Part shown: piece by piece, positions 6,247-14,680 of the stretch
How the letters are laid out: each line of letters begins with the position of its first letter
How positions within the stretch are numbered: the stretch's first letter is position 1
Assembly (NCBI GenBank): GCA_030529545.1
Contig: JAUMWR010000001.1
Coordinates: forward strand, 1-47,276
Direction: 5' to 3'
Source: Buchananella hordeovulneris
Lineage (GTDB): Bacteria; Actinomycetota; Actinomycetes; Actinomycetales; Actinomycetaceae
DNA length: 47,276 nt
Program-made: the position numbers and the translations under genes
Notes under the pieces: model-generated
What the model was told of the DNA's origin: nothing
The model's input: the letters and a program-made list of their open reading frames with translations, nothing else
Database searches by the model: none

Positions 6247-8277
6247 CTACCTGGCCACCTTGATGACCGGGTCTCCGGCTGCTACCTCGCCGCCAGCCAG
6301 CGGCGTCACCTCTCCCAGCGCAGCGGTGTTCGTGACGGTCATGATCGTCGTGGCGGGGAAGCCGGCCCGCTCAATGGACTCGAAATCGACCTCCACCAGC
6401 AGGTCGCCAGCCTCCACGCGCTGGCCCTTGCCAACAGCAACTCGGAAGCCCTCGCCCTGCAGCTTGACCGTGTCGATACCAACGTGAACCAGTACCTCCA
6501 CGCCATCGTCGCTCTTAATGCCGAAAGCGTGACCGGACTTGGCGGCGGTAGCCACCGTACCGGCGATCGGGGAAACGATTCGGGTCTCCACCGGCTCGAT
6601 CGCCACGCCCTCGCCCAGTGCCTTGGACGCGAACACCTTGTCCGCACACTCGGCCACCGGCAGCACACGACCAGCAACCGGGGCGCCCACGGTCGTGGTG
6701 GCCACCAGCGTTGCCGTAGCGGTGCCCGCGCCACCGGCAGCGGCGGCAACAGGGGCGGCGGCGGGGGCGGCCGGGGCGGCGGCAGCGTCGTCCACCTTGC
6801 CCAACGCGGCGGCCTTCTCCTCCGGGGTGCGGTAATCCAGCGCAATGATGAGCGCCATTGAGGTGAAGAACGCGACGGCGATGGCGATGCCGTAAACCCA
6901 CATCGGGTCGAACACCGGGATGGTCAGCACGGAGGTGAAGGCAAAGGCGTTGGTCTTCACGCCCTGGAACGGCAGGCCCAGGACGGCAATCGTCAGACCA
7001 CCGGCGAAACAACCGATCAGCATGCGGGAGTAGACCTTCTTGAACCGCAGGTGGATACCGTAAAGGGAAGGCTCGGAGATGCCACCAAACAGACCAGCAG
7101 CCAGCGCACCGGTAGCGGTCTGGCGCATCTGGGTGTCCTTCTCACGCAGCGACAGGTAGAGCACACCAGCGGTGGCGCCAAAGCAAGCGAAGTTCCACGC
7201 ACCCATCGGGCCCTGAATAAAGTCGTAACCGAGGGTGTCCAGGTTGACCAGCATGAGAGCGTTGAGCGGCCAGTGCAGACCCAGCGGCACCAGGAACGGG
7301 TAGAGCATCGGGATCAGGATGGCAAACACGAACGGGGCGTTGGCGTTCATCCACGCCAGGCCGGCGCCCAGACCATTACCCAGCCACACGCCGGAGGGGC
7401 CAATGATGAAAGCGGTCAGCGGGATCATCACGGCCATGGAGATGAAGGGCAGGAACACCATTTGGATGTTGTTCGGGATGACCTTCTTCAGGCCCTTGTA
7501 GAGCAGGCCCAGCACGGCCGCCATGATCAGGGGCACGAACACGTTACCGCCGTAACCGTTGAGCTGCATCGGCAGGCCCCAAATGGCGGTGGAGCACTGC
7601 ATCTCGCCGTGCAGGGTTTCGTTAGCTACGCAGGTGGTGCCGGGGAAGCGCTCCGGGTTGGCCAGGCTCATGAACTCCGGGGTCATCAGCGCACCCATGA
7701 TCGCGGCGCCCACCCACGGGTCAACGTTGAGCTTCTTGGAGGCGTTGTAGGCCACCATGATTGGCAGGAAGTAGAACACCGCTCGCCACATCGCGTCGAT
7801 GAACACCCAGGTGGCGCCCTTGTCGGGAGCGCGGAAGTCAACGATGTGCAGGGCGTCTAGCACCGCAGCGGAGGCGATGATTAGGGAGGCGCCCAGCAGC
7901 ACGCCCAGGATCGGGCGGAAGGAGTCAGAGAGGTACTCGAAGAAAGCGTCGAGGATTGCGGACTTGCCGCGCGCCTTGGCGCGGGCGGCCTCCTTGACGT
8001 CGGCGTCGCTTTGTGCGCCGCCCTTGCCCACGCCCGGCAGGGCAGTGAGCTGGTTGTAGACGCTCTGCACGGCGCCTCCGATTACCACCTGATAGCGGTC
8101 CCCAGACTGCGGTACGGCGGCCAACACGCCCGGGGTGGAATCTAGCTTCGCCTGGTCAACAAGGGAAGCGTCCCTGAGCTCAAACCTCAGGCGCGTGGCG
8201 CAGTGCGACAGGCTCGCAATGTTCTCAGCGCCGCCAATGTGGGCCAGGATGGCCTTGGCGGTCTCCAGATCAGACAC
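6247..8277 (-). CDS. PTS permease, beta-glucoside family, fused EIIBCA
   Basis: A 676-residue membrane protein that imports and phosphorylates a sugar at the expense of phospho-HPr. EIIB comes first (about 1-80), with the phosphocysteine at residue 26 in SHCATRLRF. EIIC (about 100-460) has repeated long hydrophobic helices. An Ala/Pro-rich linker (about 475-515) leads to EIIA (about 530-676), whose phospho-histidine is in VLVHVGIDTVKL. Domain order and length fit the BglF/ScrA-like glucoside family; the exact substrate (aryl-beta-glucoside, sucrose or trehalose) cannot be told from sequence alone. No phospho-glycosidase gene is adjacent, which is unusual. The ATG at 8277 follows AAGGAGG. Expression is controlled by the leader at 8290-8513. 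Confidence 0.9.
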   Translation of the reverse strand: MSDLETAKAILAHIGGAENIASLSHCATRLRFELRDASLVDQAKLDSTPGVLAAVPQSGDRYQVVIGGAVQSVYNQLTALPGVGKGGAQSDADVKEAARAKARGKSAILDAFFEYLSDSFRPILGVLLGASLIIASAAVLDALHIVDFRAPDKGATWVFIDAMWRAVFYFLPIMVAYNASKKLNVDPWVGAAIMGALMTPEFMSLANPERFPGTTCVANETLHGEMQCSTAIWGLPMQLNGYGGNVFVPLIMAAVLGLLYKGLKKVIPNNIQMVFLPFISMAVMIPLTAFIIGPSGVWLGNGLGAGLAWMNANAPFVFAILIPMLYPFLVPLGLHWPLNALMLVNLDTLGYDFIQGPMGAWNFACFGATAGVLYLSLREKDTQMRQTATGALAAGLFGGISEPSLYGIHLRFKKVYSRMLIGCFAGGLTIAVLGLPFQGVKTNAFAFTSVLTIPVFDPMWVYGIAIAVAFFTSMALIIALDYRTPEEKAAALGKVDDAAAAPAAPAAAPVAAAAGGAGTATATLVATTTVGAPVAGRVLPVAECADKVFASKALGEGVAIEPVETRIVSPIAGTVATAAKSGHAFGIKSDDGVEVLVHVGIDTVKLQGEGFRVAVGKGQRVEAGDLLVEVDFESIERAGFPATTIMTVTNTAALGEVTPLAGGEVAAGDPVIKVAR

Positions 8278-8392
8278 CTTCGTCCTCCTTAGTAGGTTTG
8301 CAGGATTGTTACTCCGGGGACGTTCCCGGGGGCGGGCGGCGGCGCCTTGCCGCCGCCCTTACTTTGGGACTGAGCAATCTGGCCCTGAAAAC

Positions 8393-8431
8393 AAAAAAGA
8401 CCCGAGACGGCACGTGAGTGCGTCTCAGGTC
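8393..8431 (-). terminator. Leader terminator of the PTS gene, overlapping the RAT
   Basis: On the minus strand GACCTGAGACG and CGTCTCGGGTC form an 11-bp stem (one G-U pair) with an 11-base loop, followed by six T residues. Its 5' arm begins inside the last bases of the RAT (GGCAAGACC), the standard mutually exclusive arrangement for LicT/BglG antitermination. Confidence 0.9.
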
Positions 8432-8468
8432 TTGCCTCAGATCTGATTTCTCAGCGGAGTAACAATCC
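8428..8468 (-). promoter_or_regulatory. RAT (ribonucleic antiterminator) for the PRD regulator
   Basis: On the minus strand this reads GGATTGTTACT at its 5' end and GGCAAGACC at its 3' end, both matching known bgl and sac RATs. The middle is longer than the usual 29-30 bases (41 in all), with small internal palindromes (CTGAG...). Binding of the CAT domain would stabilise it and prevent the overlapping terminator. Confidence 0.88.
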
Positions 8469-8484
8469 TGCATTGAATGACACG

Positions 8485-8513
8485 AGCCTAACAGCGGGGA
8501 GCGGGCTGGGCAA
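8485..8513 (-). promoter_or_regulatory. Promoter of the PTS leader
   Basis: On the minus strand, TTGCCC (8508-8513), a 17-bp spacer and TAGGCT (8485-8490). Transcription would start about 8478, a few bases before the RAT, as expected for an antitermination leader. Confidence 0.65.
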
Positions 8514-8538
8514 GAGCTTTGAAGATCCTGAAAGTGTT

Positions 8539-8570
8539 TGTGGGGGTAGCGCCGCAGCGCTACCCCCACA
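8539..8570 (-). terminator. Terminator-like hairpin after the Gly/Pro-rich protein gene
   Basis: A perfect 14-bp stem (TGTGGGGGTAGCGC and complement) with loop CGCA, about 30 bases past the stop codon of the 8601 gene. There is no T-run; on the minus strand it is followed by AACACTTTC. Confidence 0.7.
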
Positions 8571-8600
8571 ACCGGCCCGTTTGGCCGCAAGTTGCACGGC

Positions 8601-10001
8601 TTACTTGAAGTGAGCCGAGCCGTAGATGAAGTTCTCAGCCAGGAACTCGAAAGGCTTGTCCTTGTAGGTCCAGAATGCCAGCTTGTAGGTGACGCTCTGC
8701 CCCGGGGCGAGGTCGTCGGCCGGCAAAATGGCCAGGTCGGAGGTCAGGTCGAAGACCTCGTCGGCCTCCACGCCGTCGCTGATGCCCGTGTGGAGCGTCA
8801 TGACGGTGTTGAAGGATTCGGTGCCGTTGTTGGTGTAGGTCACCTCGATGTAGACCGGGGTCTCTTGGCCAGGGTAGTCAGAGTCGAGGGCGTTTTTGGA
8901 AACCTCGTAGGGCTTGGGTGCGGTGACGGTGACGGTGACGTTCTCTCCCACGTCAACGGTGTCGCCGAACTTGGCTGCCTTCGCATCGGACGGGATGGAG
9001 ACCTTCTTTGGCTCCATGGAGTTAGTCCCGGAGCCGTTGTCTCCGCTGGTCTCCTCGGTCTCCCTCGGGGCGGGGGCCTCTGACTCCTCGGTCTGCTCCG
9101 GCTCCGGCGCAGCCTGTGTGGCCTCCGCAGTTGCGGTGGGCCGGGTGCTGGGCTCAGCGCTGGGCTTGTCGCCCTTACCGCCCACCAGGAACCAGATCAG
9201 GACGGCGATGAGCGCAAGCGCGACGGCGCCGCCGATCCCCAGGATGAGGGCGGTGTTGTTCTTCCCGCCGCCACCGGTGGGGCCCTGCGGGGCGCCGTAG
9301 CCCTGCGGGCCACCGTACGGGGCACCGGGACCGCCCGGACCAGCCGGAGCGCCGGGGCCGCCAAAGCCCTGCGGGGCGCCGAACGCGCCGGGAGCCTGCG
9401 GGCCGCCGTATCCCTGCGGTCCGCCGTACGGGGCGCCCGGTGCGCCCGGGCCAGCGGGACCGCCCGGACCAGCCGGAGCGCCGGGGCCACCAAAACCTTG
9501 CGGAGCGCCGAACGCGCCTGCGGCAGGGGCACCAAAACCCTGCGGAGCCTTGCCGGGCTCTTGCGCAGCAATCGCCCCGGGCACGCCGGAGGGAGCGGCG
9601 GCGTAGGGGTTGACGTTGGTGCCCTGGCCGTCAGTGGTGGCGTAGGGGTTGGTGGTAACGCCTGCGGACTTGGGAGCGCCGAAACCGGCTGCGCCCGGAC
9701 CGCCCGGAGCGCCGGGACCGCCGGGGGGAGCGAAGCCGCCCATCACCTGGGTCGGGGAATCCGCCGGAGCTGCGGGATGGGCAGGCTGCAGCGGAGAGGG
9801 GAACTGCTGAGTTGGAGGGACCTCAGTGCTGGGCGCCCCGAAGGGAGCGCCAGGTGCAGAAAACGGCTGGGCGGCGGCGCCAGCGGGGACGCCAGCTCCT
9901 TCGCTGGACGTAGGGGCACCGAACGGGGTGTTGCCTGCGGCGCCTGCGGGGAACCCACCCGGAACCATCGGTTCGCCGGGCTGCTGAGGTGCATTGCTCA
10001 T
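8601..10001 (-). CDS. Gly/Pro/Ala-rich membrane protein with extracellular DUF4352-like domain
   Basis: A 466-residue protein. Residues 1-245 are low complexity (G, P, A, Q), with repeated blocks such as GAPQGFGGPGAPAGPGG and PYGGPQGYG that are also repeated at DNA level. A membrane helix lies at about 253-275 (ALILGIGGAVALALIAVLIWFLVGG), followed by an acidic Ser/Thr/Glu linker. The C-terminal ~140 residues form a beta-rich domain (VDVGENVTVTVTAPKPYEV, then PVYIEVTYTNNGTESFNTVMT), resembling DUF4352/Telokin-like extracellular domains. The orientation is probably cytoplasmic N-terminus and external C-terminus. The ATG at 10001 follows GGAGG. It may be co-transcribed with the hydrolase gene upstream (25-base gap). 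Ligand unknown. Confidence 0.75.
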   Translation of the reverse strand: MSNAPQQPGEPMVPGGFPAGAAGNTPFGAPTSSEGAGVPAGAAAQPFSAPGAPFGAPSTEVPPTQQFPSPLQPAHPAAPADSPTQVMGGFAPPGGPGAPGGPGAAGFGAPKSAGVTTNPYATTDGQGTNVNPYAAAPSGVPGAIAAQEPGKAPQGFGAPAAGAFGAPQGFGGPGAPAGPGGPAGPGAPGAPYGGPQGYGGPQAPGAFGAPQGFGGPGAPAGPGGPGAPYGGPQGYGAPQGPTGGGGKNNTALILGIGGAVALALIAVLIWFLVGGKGDKPSAEPSTRPTATAEATQAAPEPEQTEESEAPAPRETEETSGDNGSGTNSMEPKKVSIPSDAKAAKFGDTVDVGENVTVTVTAPKPYEVSKNALDSDYPGQETPVYIEVTYTNNGTESFNTVMTLHTGISDGVEADEVFDLTSDLAILPADDLAPGQSVTYKLAFWTYKDKPFEFLAENFIYGSAHFK

Positions 10002-10026
10002 GAAAACCTCCGAGCTAACTTGTGGA

Positions 10027-11370
10027 CTAACTCAGCCTATCGCGTTGTTTGTGAGCGCTGCCACGACCCGAAGGTGGAAATTGTTCTAGGGCTTTATCAG
10101 TCCACAGGCTAATGGTGCGGAAATACTCTTCCCGTGCCGCAGGCTTAGAAAGCGCCAAATCGTGTTTTCCGTCAACGATGACGGCCCGCTCCGCGTAGGG
10201 CCCCAGGCTGGGGGTGCGGGCGGCGATTCGTTTGACGTCTAGCACGACGTCGGAGTCGGATTTGGCGGCCCGCAGCATGGCGTCGTGTCCCCACCCGAGC
10301 GCCAACTGAGACCGGCTGGAGTGGCAGACGAGCGCGGGGACGGGCAGGTTTAGTCCGCGCGCCACGGCCGCTTGGGCGGCAATAACACTGGAGAGAAAAC
10401 CGGCGCGCACGGCGGCCCCGGTGATGATTTTGCGGGCCAGGGAGAAGTGGAATTCTCCTCCGGTGGAGTAGTGCAGGCCGGCGGCGAAGTATCCGGGCAA
10501 GGTAGCCAGCAGAGCGGAGCGGTTGATTGCGGCGGCGGCCTTGGCGACCGCGCGGGCGGGCAACCGGGCAGCCAATGGCCCGGCCAGGTCCAGCCAGGGG
10601 GAGTTGAGGACTAGGGCATCCACGGCTTCGGGGAAGGCGTGGGTCCAGACGGCGGCCAGCAGCCCGCCGGTGGAGTGACCGTTGATGACCACTCGTTTGG
10701 CGCCGGCGCTGCGGATGAGGTGGATGGAGCGCATGAGGTCGTCGCCGTAGGCGCGCAGGTGGTCAACCTGTCCGATTTCCCCGGTGCCGTCCCAGGCACG
10801 CCCGTTGCCGCGCAGGTCTAGGGCGAAGAAGGTGTAGCCGGCTTTCTCCCAGGCGCGCGCTAGATGCGGGTGAAAGAAATAATCCTGAAAGCCGTGAATG
10901 TAGAGGACGGCCCTTTCCCCGCAGACGGTGGGGAAGTGGTGGCCGACGTCGCCCGCGGTCGCATCGAATACCCCGCCGCCGTGCGCGCCGGCCGGCTCTC
11001 CGGCTTGGTCGGGTTGGCCGACGTTCCCTGCGGCTTGCCCCGCCCCGGGGCCGCCCGGACCCGCGGCCAAAGTGCCTTCCGCAACACGCGCCGTAGCGCC
11101 CTCGGTGGCGCCTTTCGAAGTGCTTTCCTCCGCACCGGCCGCCGCGCGGCTGGCCAAAATGTGGGGGCCGGCGGCGGCAACGTCGGCCACGGCAGCCCCG
11201 GCGTGGCTGGGGGCGGGCACGGGGGAGGGAACGGCCTTGGGGCCGAGCGTGCCGGGGCGGTGGATCAGGACGGCCACGTTCTGCCCGGGGGCGGCCGGAT
11301 GGGGACGGACGGGGACGGTGGTGGCGTGCCAGTTACTGCCCAGTTCGGTGTCAACGACGGTGTGAAGCAT
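10027..11370 (-). CDS. Alpha/beta hydrolase (serine aminopeptidase S33/lysophospholipase-like)
   Basis: A 447-residue protein. The hydrolase core contains the oxyanion-side motif YIHGFQDYF, the nucleophile elbow GHSTGG, then a late Asp (ERAVIVDGKHDLALS) in a region that would also supply the catalytic His. It acts on an ester or amide substrate that cannot be named. An unusual Ala/Gly/Pro-rich insert of about 95 residues separates the first beta-strands (residues 1-50) from the core. The ATG at 11370 is preferred over 11448, since AGAGGGAAAA precedes it. No signal peptide is seen, so it is probably cytosolic. It is divergent from the methionine transporter operon. Confidence 0.75.
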   Translation of the reverse strand: MLHTVVDTELGSNWHATTVPVRPHPAAPGQNVAVLIHRPGTLGPKAVPSPVPAPSHAGAAVADVAAAGPHILASRAAAGAEESTSKGATEGATARVAEGTLAAGPGGPGAGQAAGNVGQPDQAGEPAGAHGGGVFDATAGDVGHHFPTVCGERAVLYIHGFQDYFFHPHLARAWEKAGYTFFALDLRGNGRAWDGTGEIGQVDHLRAYGDDLMRSIHLIRSAGAKRVVINGHSTGGLLAAVWTHAFPEAVDALVLNSPWLDLAGPLAARLPARAVAKAAAAINRSALLATLPGYFAAGLHYSTGGEFHFSLARKIITGAAVRAGFLSSVIAAQAAVARGLNLPVPALVCHSSRSQLALGWGHDAMLRAAKSDSDVVLDVKRIAARTPSLGPYAERAVIVDGKHDLALSKPAAREEYFRTISLWTDKALEQFPPSGRGSAHKQRDRLS

Positions 11371-11476
11371 GACTTTTCCCTCTGCCGACAAGGCTTTTGC
11401 TGCCTCAATTCTGCGCGCTGCGGTGGGGGCGCGCAGGTCGTACTCCACTACGTGAGCAGTGACACCCCTGGATGCA

Positions 11477-11506
11477 TTGACCGTGTGAGCGCGTCGCGTT
11501 TATCTT
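11477..11506 (+). promoter_or_regulatory. Promoter of the metNIQ leader
   Basis: TTGACC (11477-11482), an 18-bp spacer and TATCTT (11501-11506). The predicted start, about 11513, coincides with the first base pair of the riboswitch. Confidence 0.65.
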
Positions 11507-11512
11507 TTTCCC

Positions 11513-11604
11513 AACCATCCAGAGCAGTACCAGAGACCTGGCTCTATGACGCTGCAGCAACCCCCTACTTGTGGGTGAGGGTGCTTCCGCCAGGACCGAT
11601 GGAG
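11513..11604 (+). ncRNA. SAM riboswitch (SAM-I/SAM-IV superfamily) upstream of metN
   Basis: The leader contains the conserved core elements in order: CCAGAG, GAGACCTGGCTCTATGA, then GCAGCAACC and a GGGTGCTTCCGCCAGG-type P3/P4 region. The closing stem P1 is CCATC (11515-11519) paired with GATGG (11598-11602). The two Gs that end P1 are the first bases of the GGAGG ribosome site for the GTG start at 11610. Ligand binding would therefore hide the ribosome site. The gene is a methionine importer, which fits S-adenosylmethionine as ligand. The exact subclass is uncertain without a covariance search. Confidence 0.85.
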
Positions 11605-11609
11605 GAAAA

Positions 11610-12614
11610 GTGACTATCCCCAGTGCACACGCGGACGTAGCGATCGAGTTGCGGGACGTCGTCAAGACGTACGTGACCGGTGGCAAGTCCATCAACGCCT
11701 TGGACGGCGTCTCTTTCAGCGTGCCGCGCGGGGCGATTCACGGGATCGTGGGGCAGTCGGGCGCGGGTAAGTCCACGCTGGTGCGCTGCCTGACGGCACT
11801 GGAGAAGCCCACCAGCGGCGAGGTCCTGGTGGATGGGCGCAACCTTTCCCGCCTGGGCTCGGGCGAGCTGCGGGCAGCCCGCCGCAACATCGGCATGGTT
11901 TTCCAGCACGCCAACCTGTTGGACGCGCGCACGGCGGAGGCAAACGTGGCCTACCCGCTGAAGCTGGCGGGCGTGAAGGGCCCGGGCGCCACCCAGCGGG
12001 TGTACGAACTGCTGTCACTGGTGGGCTTGGAGGGCCGCGGGCACCACTACCCCTCGGAGCTCTCCGGCGGGCAGAAGCAGCGCGTGGGTATTGCTCGGGC
12101 GCTGGCGGACGAGCCGGCGGTGTTGCTGTGTGACGAGCCCACCTCCGCGCTGGACTCTGAGACCACGCGCCAGGTTTTGTCTTTGATCCGGGACGTGCGC
12201 GACCGCCTGGGCGTCACGGTCGTCATCATCACCCACGAAATGAGCGTGGTGCGCTCGGTGTGTGACTCGGTGACGTTGCTGGAGGCCGGTAAGGTCAGCG
12301 AGCACGGCCCCCTGGAGCAGGTGTTGGCGAACCCTGGTTCGCGGTTGTCGCGCGAGCTGGTGCCGCCGCCCGCCGTGGGGGAGGGCATCGGCCCGGTGGT
12401 GGACATCAGTTTCACCTCGCACCCCGGCGAGCCGACCGGTTCTCGCATGATGGCTTTGATTGCCTCCTTGGGGGCCGACGTTGCCGCCGGCGTGTTTGAG
12501 ACCGTGGGCCAGGCGCAGATTGGCCGCCTGGCGCTGACGTGCTCCACGCGCACCCCGCAGGAGCTGGTTGCCGAGCTCTCCCAGCACGGTGTGAGCGCGG
12601 AGGTGCGTGCCTGA
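11610..12614 (+). CDS. metN: Methionine ABC transporter, ATP-binding protein MetN
   Basis: A 334-residue ATPase of the methionine importer. Walker A is GQSGAGKST (about 48-56), the Q-loop is GMVFQH, the signature is LSGGQKQR (about 150), Walker B is VLLCDEP (about 170), and the switch histidine is in ITHEMS. The C-terminal ~75 residues form a NIL domain, the methionine-sensing regulatory domain that makes E. coli MetN subject to trans-inhibition. The GTG at 11610, four bases after GGAGG and behind the SAM riboswitch, is preferred to the in-frame ATG at 11571, which lies inside the riboswitch. The stop overlaps the metI ATG by one base (TGATG). Confidence 0.95.
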   Translation: MTIPSAHADVAIELRDVVKTYVTGGKSINALDGVSFSVPRGAIHGIVGQSGAGKSTLVRCLTALEKPTSGEVLVDGRNLSRLGSGELRAARRNIGMVFQHANLLDARTAEANVAYPLKLAGVKGPGATQRVYELLSLVGLEGRGHHYPSELSGGQKQRVGIARALADEPAVLLCDEPTSALDSETTRQVLSLIRDVRDRLGVTVVIITHEMSVVRSVCDSVTLLEAGKVSEHGPLEQVLANPGSRLSRELVPPPAVGEGIGPVVDISFTSHPGEPTGSRMMALIASLGADVAAGVFETVGQAQIGRLALTCSTRTPQELVAELSQHGVSAEVRA

Positions 12615-13390
12615 TGACTGCTCTGCTTGCTTCCGCTGCCGCCCTGCTGGACAAGGGCGTGGCTTTCGCTGCCGCGCAGGCTGCCCCGGCTGCCGAGCCG
12701 ACCGGCGGCCTGGTGGGTTGGTTCACGGACCTGCTGGAAAACCCGGTGATCAGGAAGAAGCTACTGCCGGCGGTGGTGGAGACCCTGCAGATGACTGGGT
12801 TGTCCACGCTGGTGGCGGTGGCGCTGGGCCTGCCGCTGGGCATCGCCCTGGTGGCCACCGCCGCCAAGGGCCTGCGCCCCAACCGGGCGGTCAACTCGGT
12901 GCTGTCCGCGATCGTGAACGTGGGCCGTTCTATTCCGTTCATCATCTTGCTGATCGCGTTGATCCCGTTCACCAAGCTGTTGGTGGGCTCCTCCATCGGC
13001 TGGCTGGCCGCCTCGGTCCCGCTGTCCGTGGGCGCCATCCCGTTCTTCGCCCGGCTGGCGGAGAGCGCCATCCAGGCGGTGGAGCACGGCAAGATCGAGG
13101 CCGCGCAGATGATGGGCGCCACCCGCCTGCAGATCATGTGGGGTGTGCAGGTTCGCGAAGCCCTGCCCACCTTGATCCAGCAGGTGACGGTAACGGCCGT
13201 GACCCTGGTCAGCTACTCGGCTATGGCCGGTGCCGTGGGCGCCGGCGGCCTGGGTAACCTGGCGATCCTGTACGGCTACAACCGTTACGAGATGGACATC
13301 ATGATCGTGGCTATCGTGGTGATCGTGGTGATTGTGCAGCTCATCCAGTGGGTGGGAGACATGCTCAGCCGGTGGGTGGACCACCGGTAA
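12614..13390 (+). CDS. metI: Methionine ABC transporter permease MetI
   Basis: A 258-residue integral membrane protein. After an unusual Ala-rich N-terminal stretch of about 45 residues come five or so transmembrane helices typical of the family (ETLQMTGLSTLVAVALGLPLGIALV is the first in the core). The EAA coupling loop is HGKIEAAQMMGATRLQIM, where MetN docks. The final helix is a run of I and V (MIVAIVVIVVIVQLI). Translation is coupled to metN by a one-base overlap. It transports D- and L-methionine with MetN and MetQ. Confidence 0.95.
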   Translation: MTALLASAAALLDKGVAFAAAQAAPAAEPTGGLVGWFTDLLENPVIRKKLLPAVVETLQMTGLSTLVAVALGLPLGIALVATAAKGLRPNRAVNSVLSAIVNVGRSIPFIILLIALIPFTKLLVGSSIGWLAASVPLSVGAIPFFARLAESAIQAVEHGKIEAAQMMGATRLQIMWGVQVREALPTLIQQVTVTAVTLVSYSAMAGAVGAGGLGNLAILYGYNRYEMDIMIVAIVVIVVIVQLIQWVGDMLSRWVDHR

Positions 13391-13618
13391 GAACCCACCC
13401 GCCGGAGCTAAGCACCGCTTACCGCTTCCAATCCCTGCTCCCCGCTCCCCGCGGGGGCACCGGCTTCAGGCAGGCCACCGCATCCCCTCTCCGGGCTGTG
13501 GCCGCCAAGCCGCCCATTAAGTGTTCACAGACTTCGGGTGGCGGGGATACATCCCCTCCCCCTGCCGGGCGCCACGCCCGCCGGCTCAGCCGGAAATCCA
13601 GAAAGGAAAACCCAACCA

Positions 13619-14518
13619 ATGCGTACTTCTCGCGTTATCACCGCCGTCGTTGCCTCCGCCGTGCTGGCCCTGGCCGGTTGCTCCGGCACCTCCACCCCGG
13701 ACTCCGGTGCTTCTGCGGTGCCTGCCGCCCCGGTTGCCGAGGGCGCTTTCGGTGATGAGGTGGCCACCGACGGCATTACCGTGGCCGACGGCGTTGCCAC
13801 CATCAAGGTGGGCGCCTCCCCGGTGCCGCACGCCCAGATCCTGCAGTTCGTACAGGACAACCTGGCCGCCGACGCCAACCTGAAGCTGGAGATCGTCGAG
13901 TTCACCGACTACCAGCTGCCCAACTCCACCCTGGAGGGTGGCGACCTGGCCGCAAACTACTTCCAGACCCCCAACTTCCTGAAGCAGCAGGAGGATGAGA
14001 AGGGCTACGACTTCACCGAGTACCTGCCGGGCGTTCACATCGAGCCGCTGGGCCTCTACTCTGACAAGCACAAGAAGGTCGAGGACCTGCCGGCCGGCGC
14101 CAAGATTGCCCTCAACAATGACCCGGCCAACACCGCCCGCGCCCTGAAGCTGCTGGCCTCCAAGCAGCTCATCGAGCTGAACGACGTGGAGCTGCCCACC
14201 GACCTGGACATCAAGAGCAACCCGAAGAACTTCGAGTTCGTGCTGGTTGACGGTGCCCAGACCGCTCGCTCCCTGGCGGATGTGGACGCTGCCGTCATCA
14301 ACGGCAACTACGCGATCGAGGCCGGCAAGGTTCCCTCCAAGGACGCCCTGCTCCTGGAGGACGGCGCCGGCTCCCCCTACGCCAACCTGCTGGTGGTTCG
14401 CACCGCTGACAAGGACAACGCTGCCCTGGCCAAGCTGCAGGAGCTGTTGACCTCCCCCGAGGTCAAGCAGTACATCGAGTCCACCTGGACGGATGGTTCC
14501 GTGATCCCGGCCTTCTGA
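13619..14518 (+). CDS. metQ: Methionine-binding lipoprotein MetQ
   Basis: A 299-residue NlpA-family substrate-binding lipoprotein. The signal peptide ends in the lipobox LALAGC, so Cys21 would be acylated and anchor it outside the membrane. Mature-part landmarks include VKVGASPVPHAQILQFV-like strands (here IKVGASPVPHAQILQF), LEGGDLAANYFQTPNFL, ALNNDPANTARALKLL and NGNYAIEAG, all standard for MetQ. The ATG at 13619 has GAAAGGAA upstream; longer in-frame starts would destroy the signal peptide. It lies 228 bases after metI, a larger gap than metN-metI, containing small GC palindromes that could adjust relative expression. A strong terminator follows. Confidence 0.95.
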   Translation: MRTSRVITAVVASAVLALAGCSGTSTPDSGASAVPAAPVAEGAFGDEVATDGITVADGVATIKVGASPVPHAQILQFVQDNLAADANLKLEIVEFTDYQLPNSTLEGGDLAANYFQTPNFLKQQEDEKGYDFTEYLPGVHIEPLGLYSDKHKKVEDLPAGAKIALNNDPANTARALKLLASKQLIELNDVELPTDLDIKSNPKNFEFVLVDGAQTARSLADVDAAVINGNYAIEAGKVPSKDALLLEDGAGSPYANLLVVRTADKDNAALAKLQELLTSPEVKQYIESTWTDGSVIPAF

Positions 14519-14530
14519 GGCTAATACGCA

Positions 14531-14569
14531 ATTTGGGGCGGGCAGCTGGCTAGGCTGCCCGCCCCAAAT
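14531..14569 (+). terminator. Terminator after metQ
   Basis: A perfect 15-bp stem (ATTTGGGGCGGGCAG and complement) with a 9-base loop, 12 bases past the metQ stop. The arms begin with A-rich and end with T-rich bases, so it could also work for the convergent upp gene. Confidence 0.85.
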
Positions 14570-14680
14570 CGTTACCCACCCACCGGCGCGGCGACCGAGG
14601 TCTGCCGGGGACTTAGCCGGTATTCGGGCGGGAAAGGGGAGGGAGGCGTGCCCTAAGGCAACGTCGTCCTCTGGAGGGAT

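Larger units (their letters stand above)
8299..8472 (-). repeat. 18-bp perfect inverted repeat linking the RAT site to the PTS ribosome-site region
   Basis: TGCAGGATTGTTACTCCG reads on the plus strand at 8299-8316, and its exact reverse complement lies at 8455-8472. In the PTS leader RNA (minus strand), the 5' half of the antiterminator site could therefore pair over 18 bp with a segment ending about 10 bases before the AAGGAGG ribosome site. The two arms enclose the terminator and a GC-rich hairpin. Confidence 0.85.
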
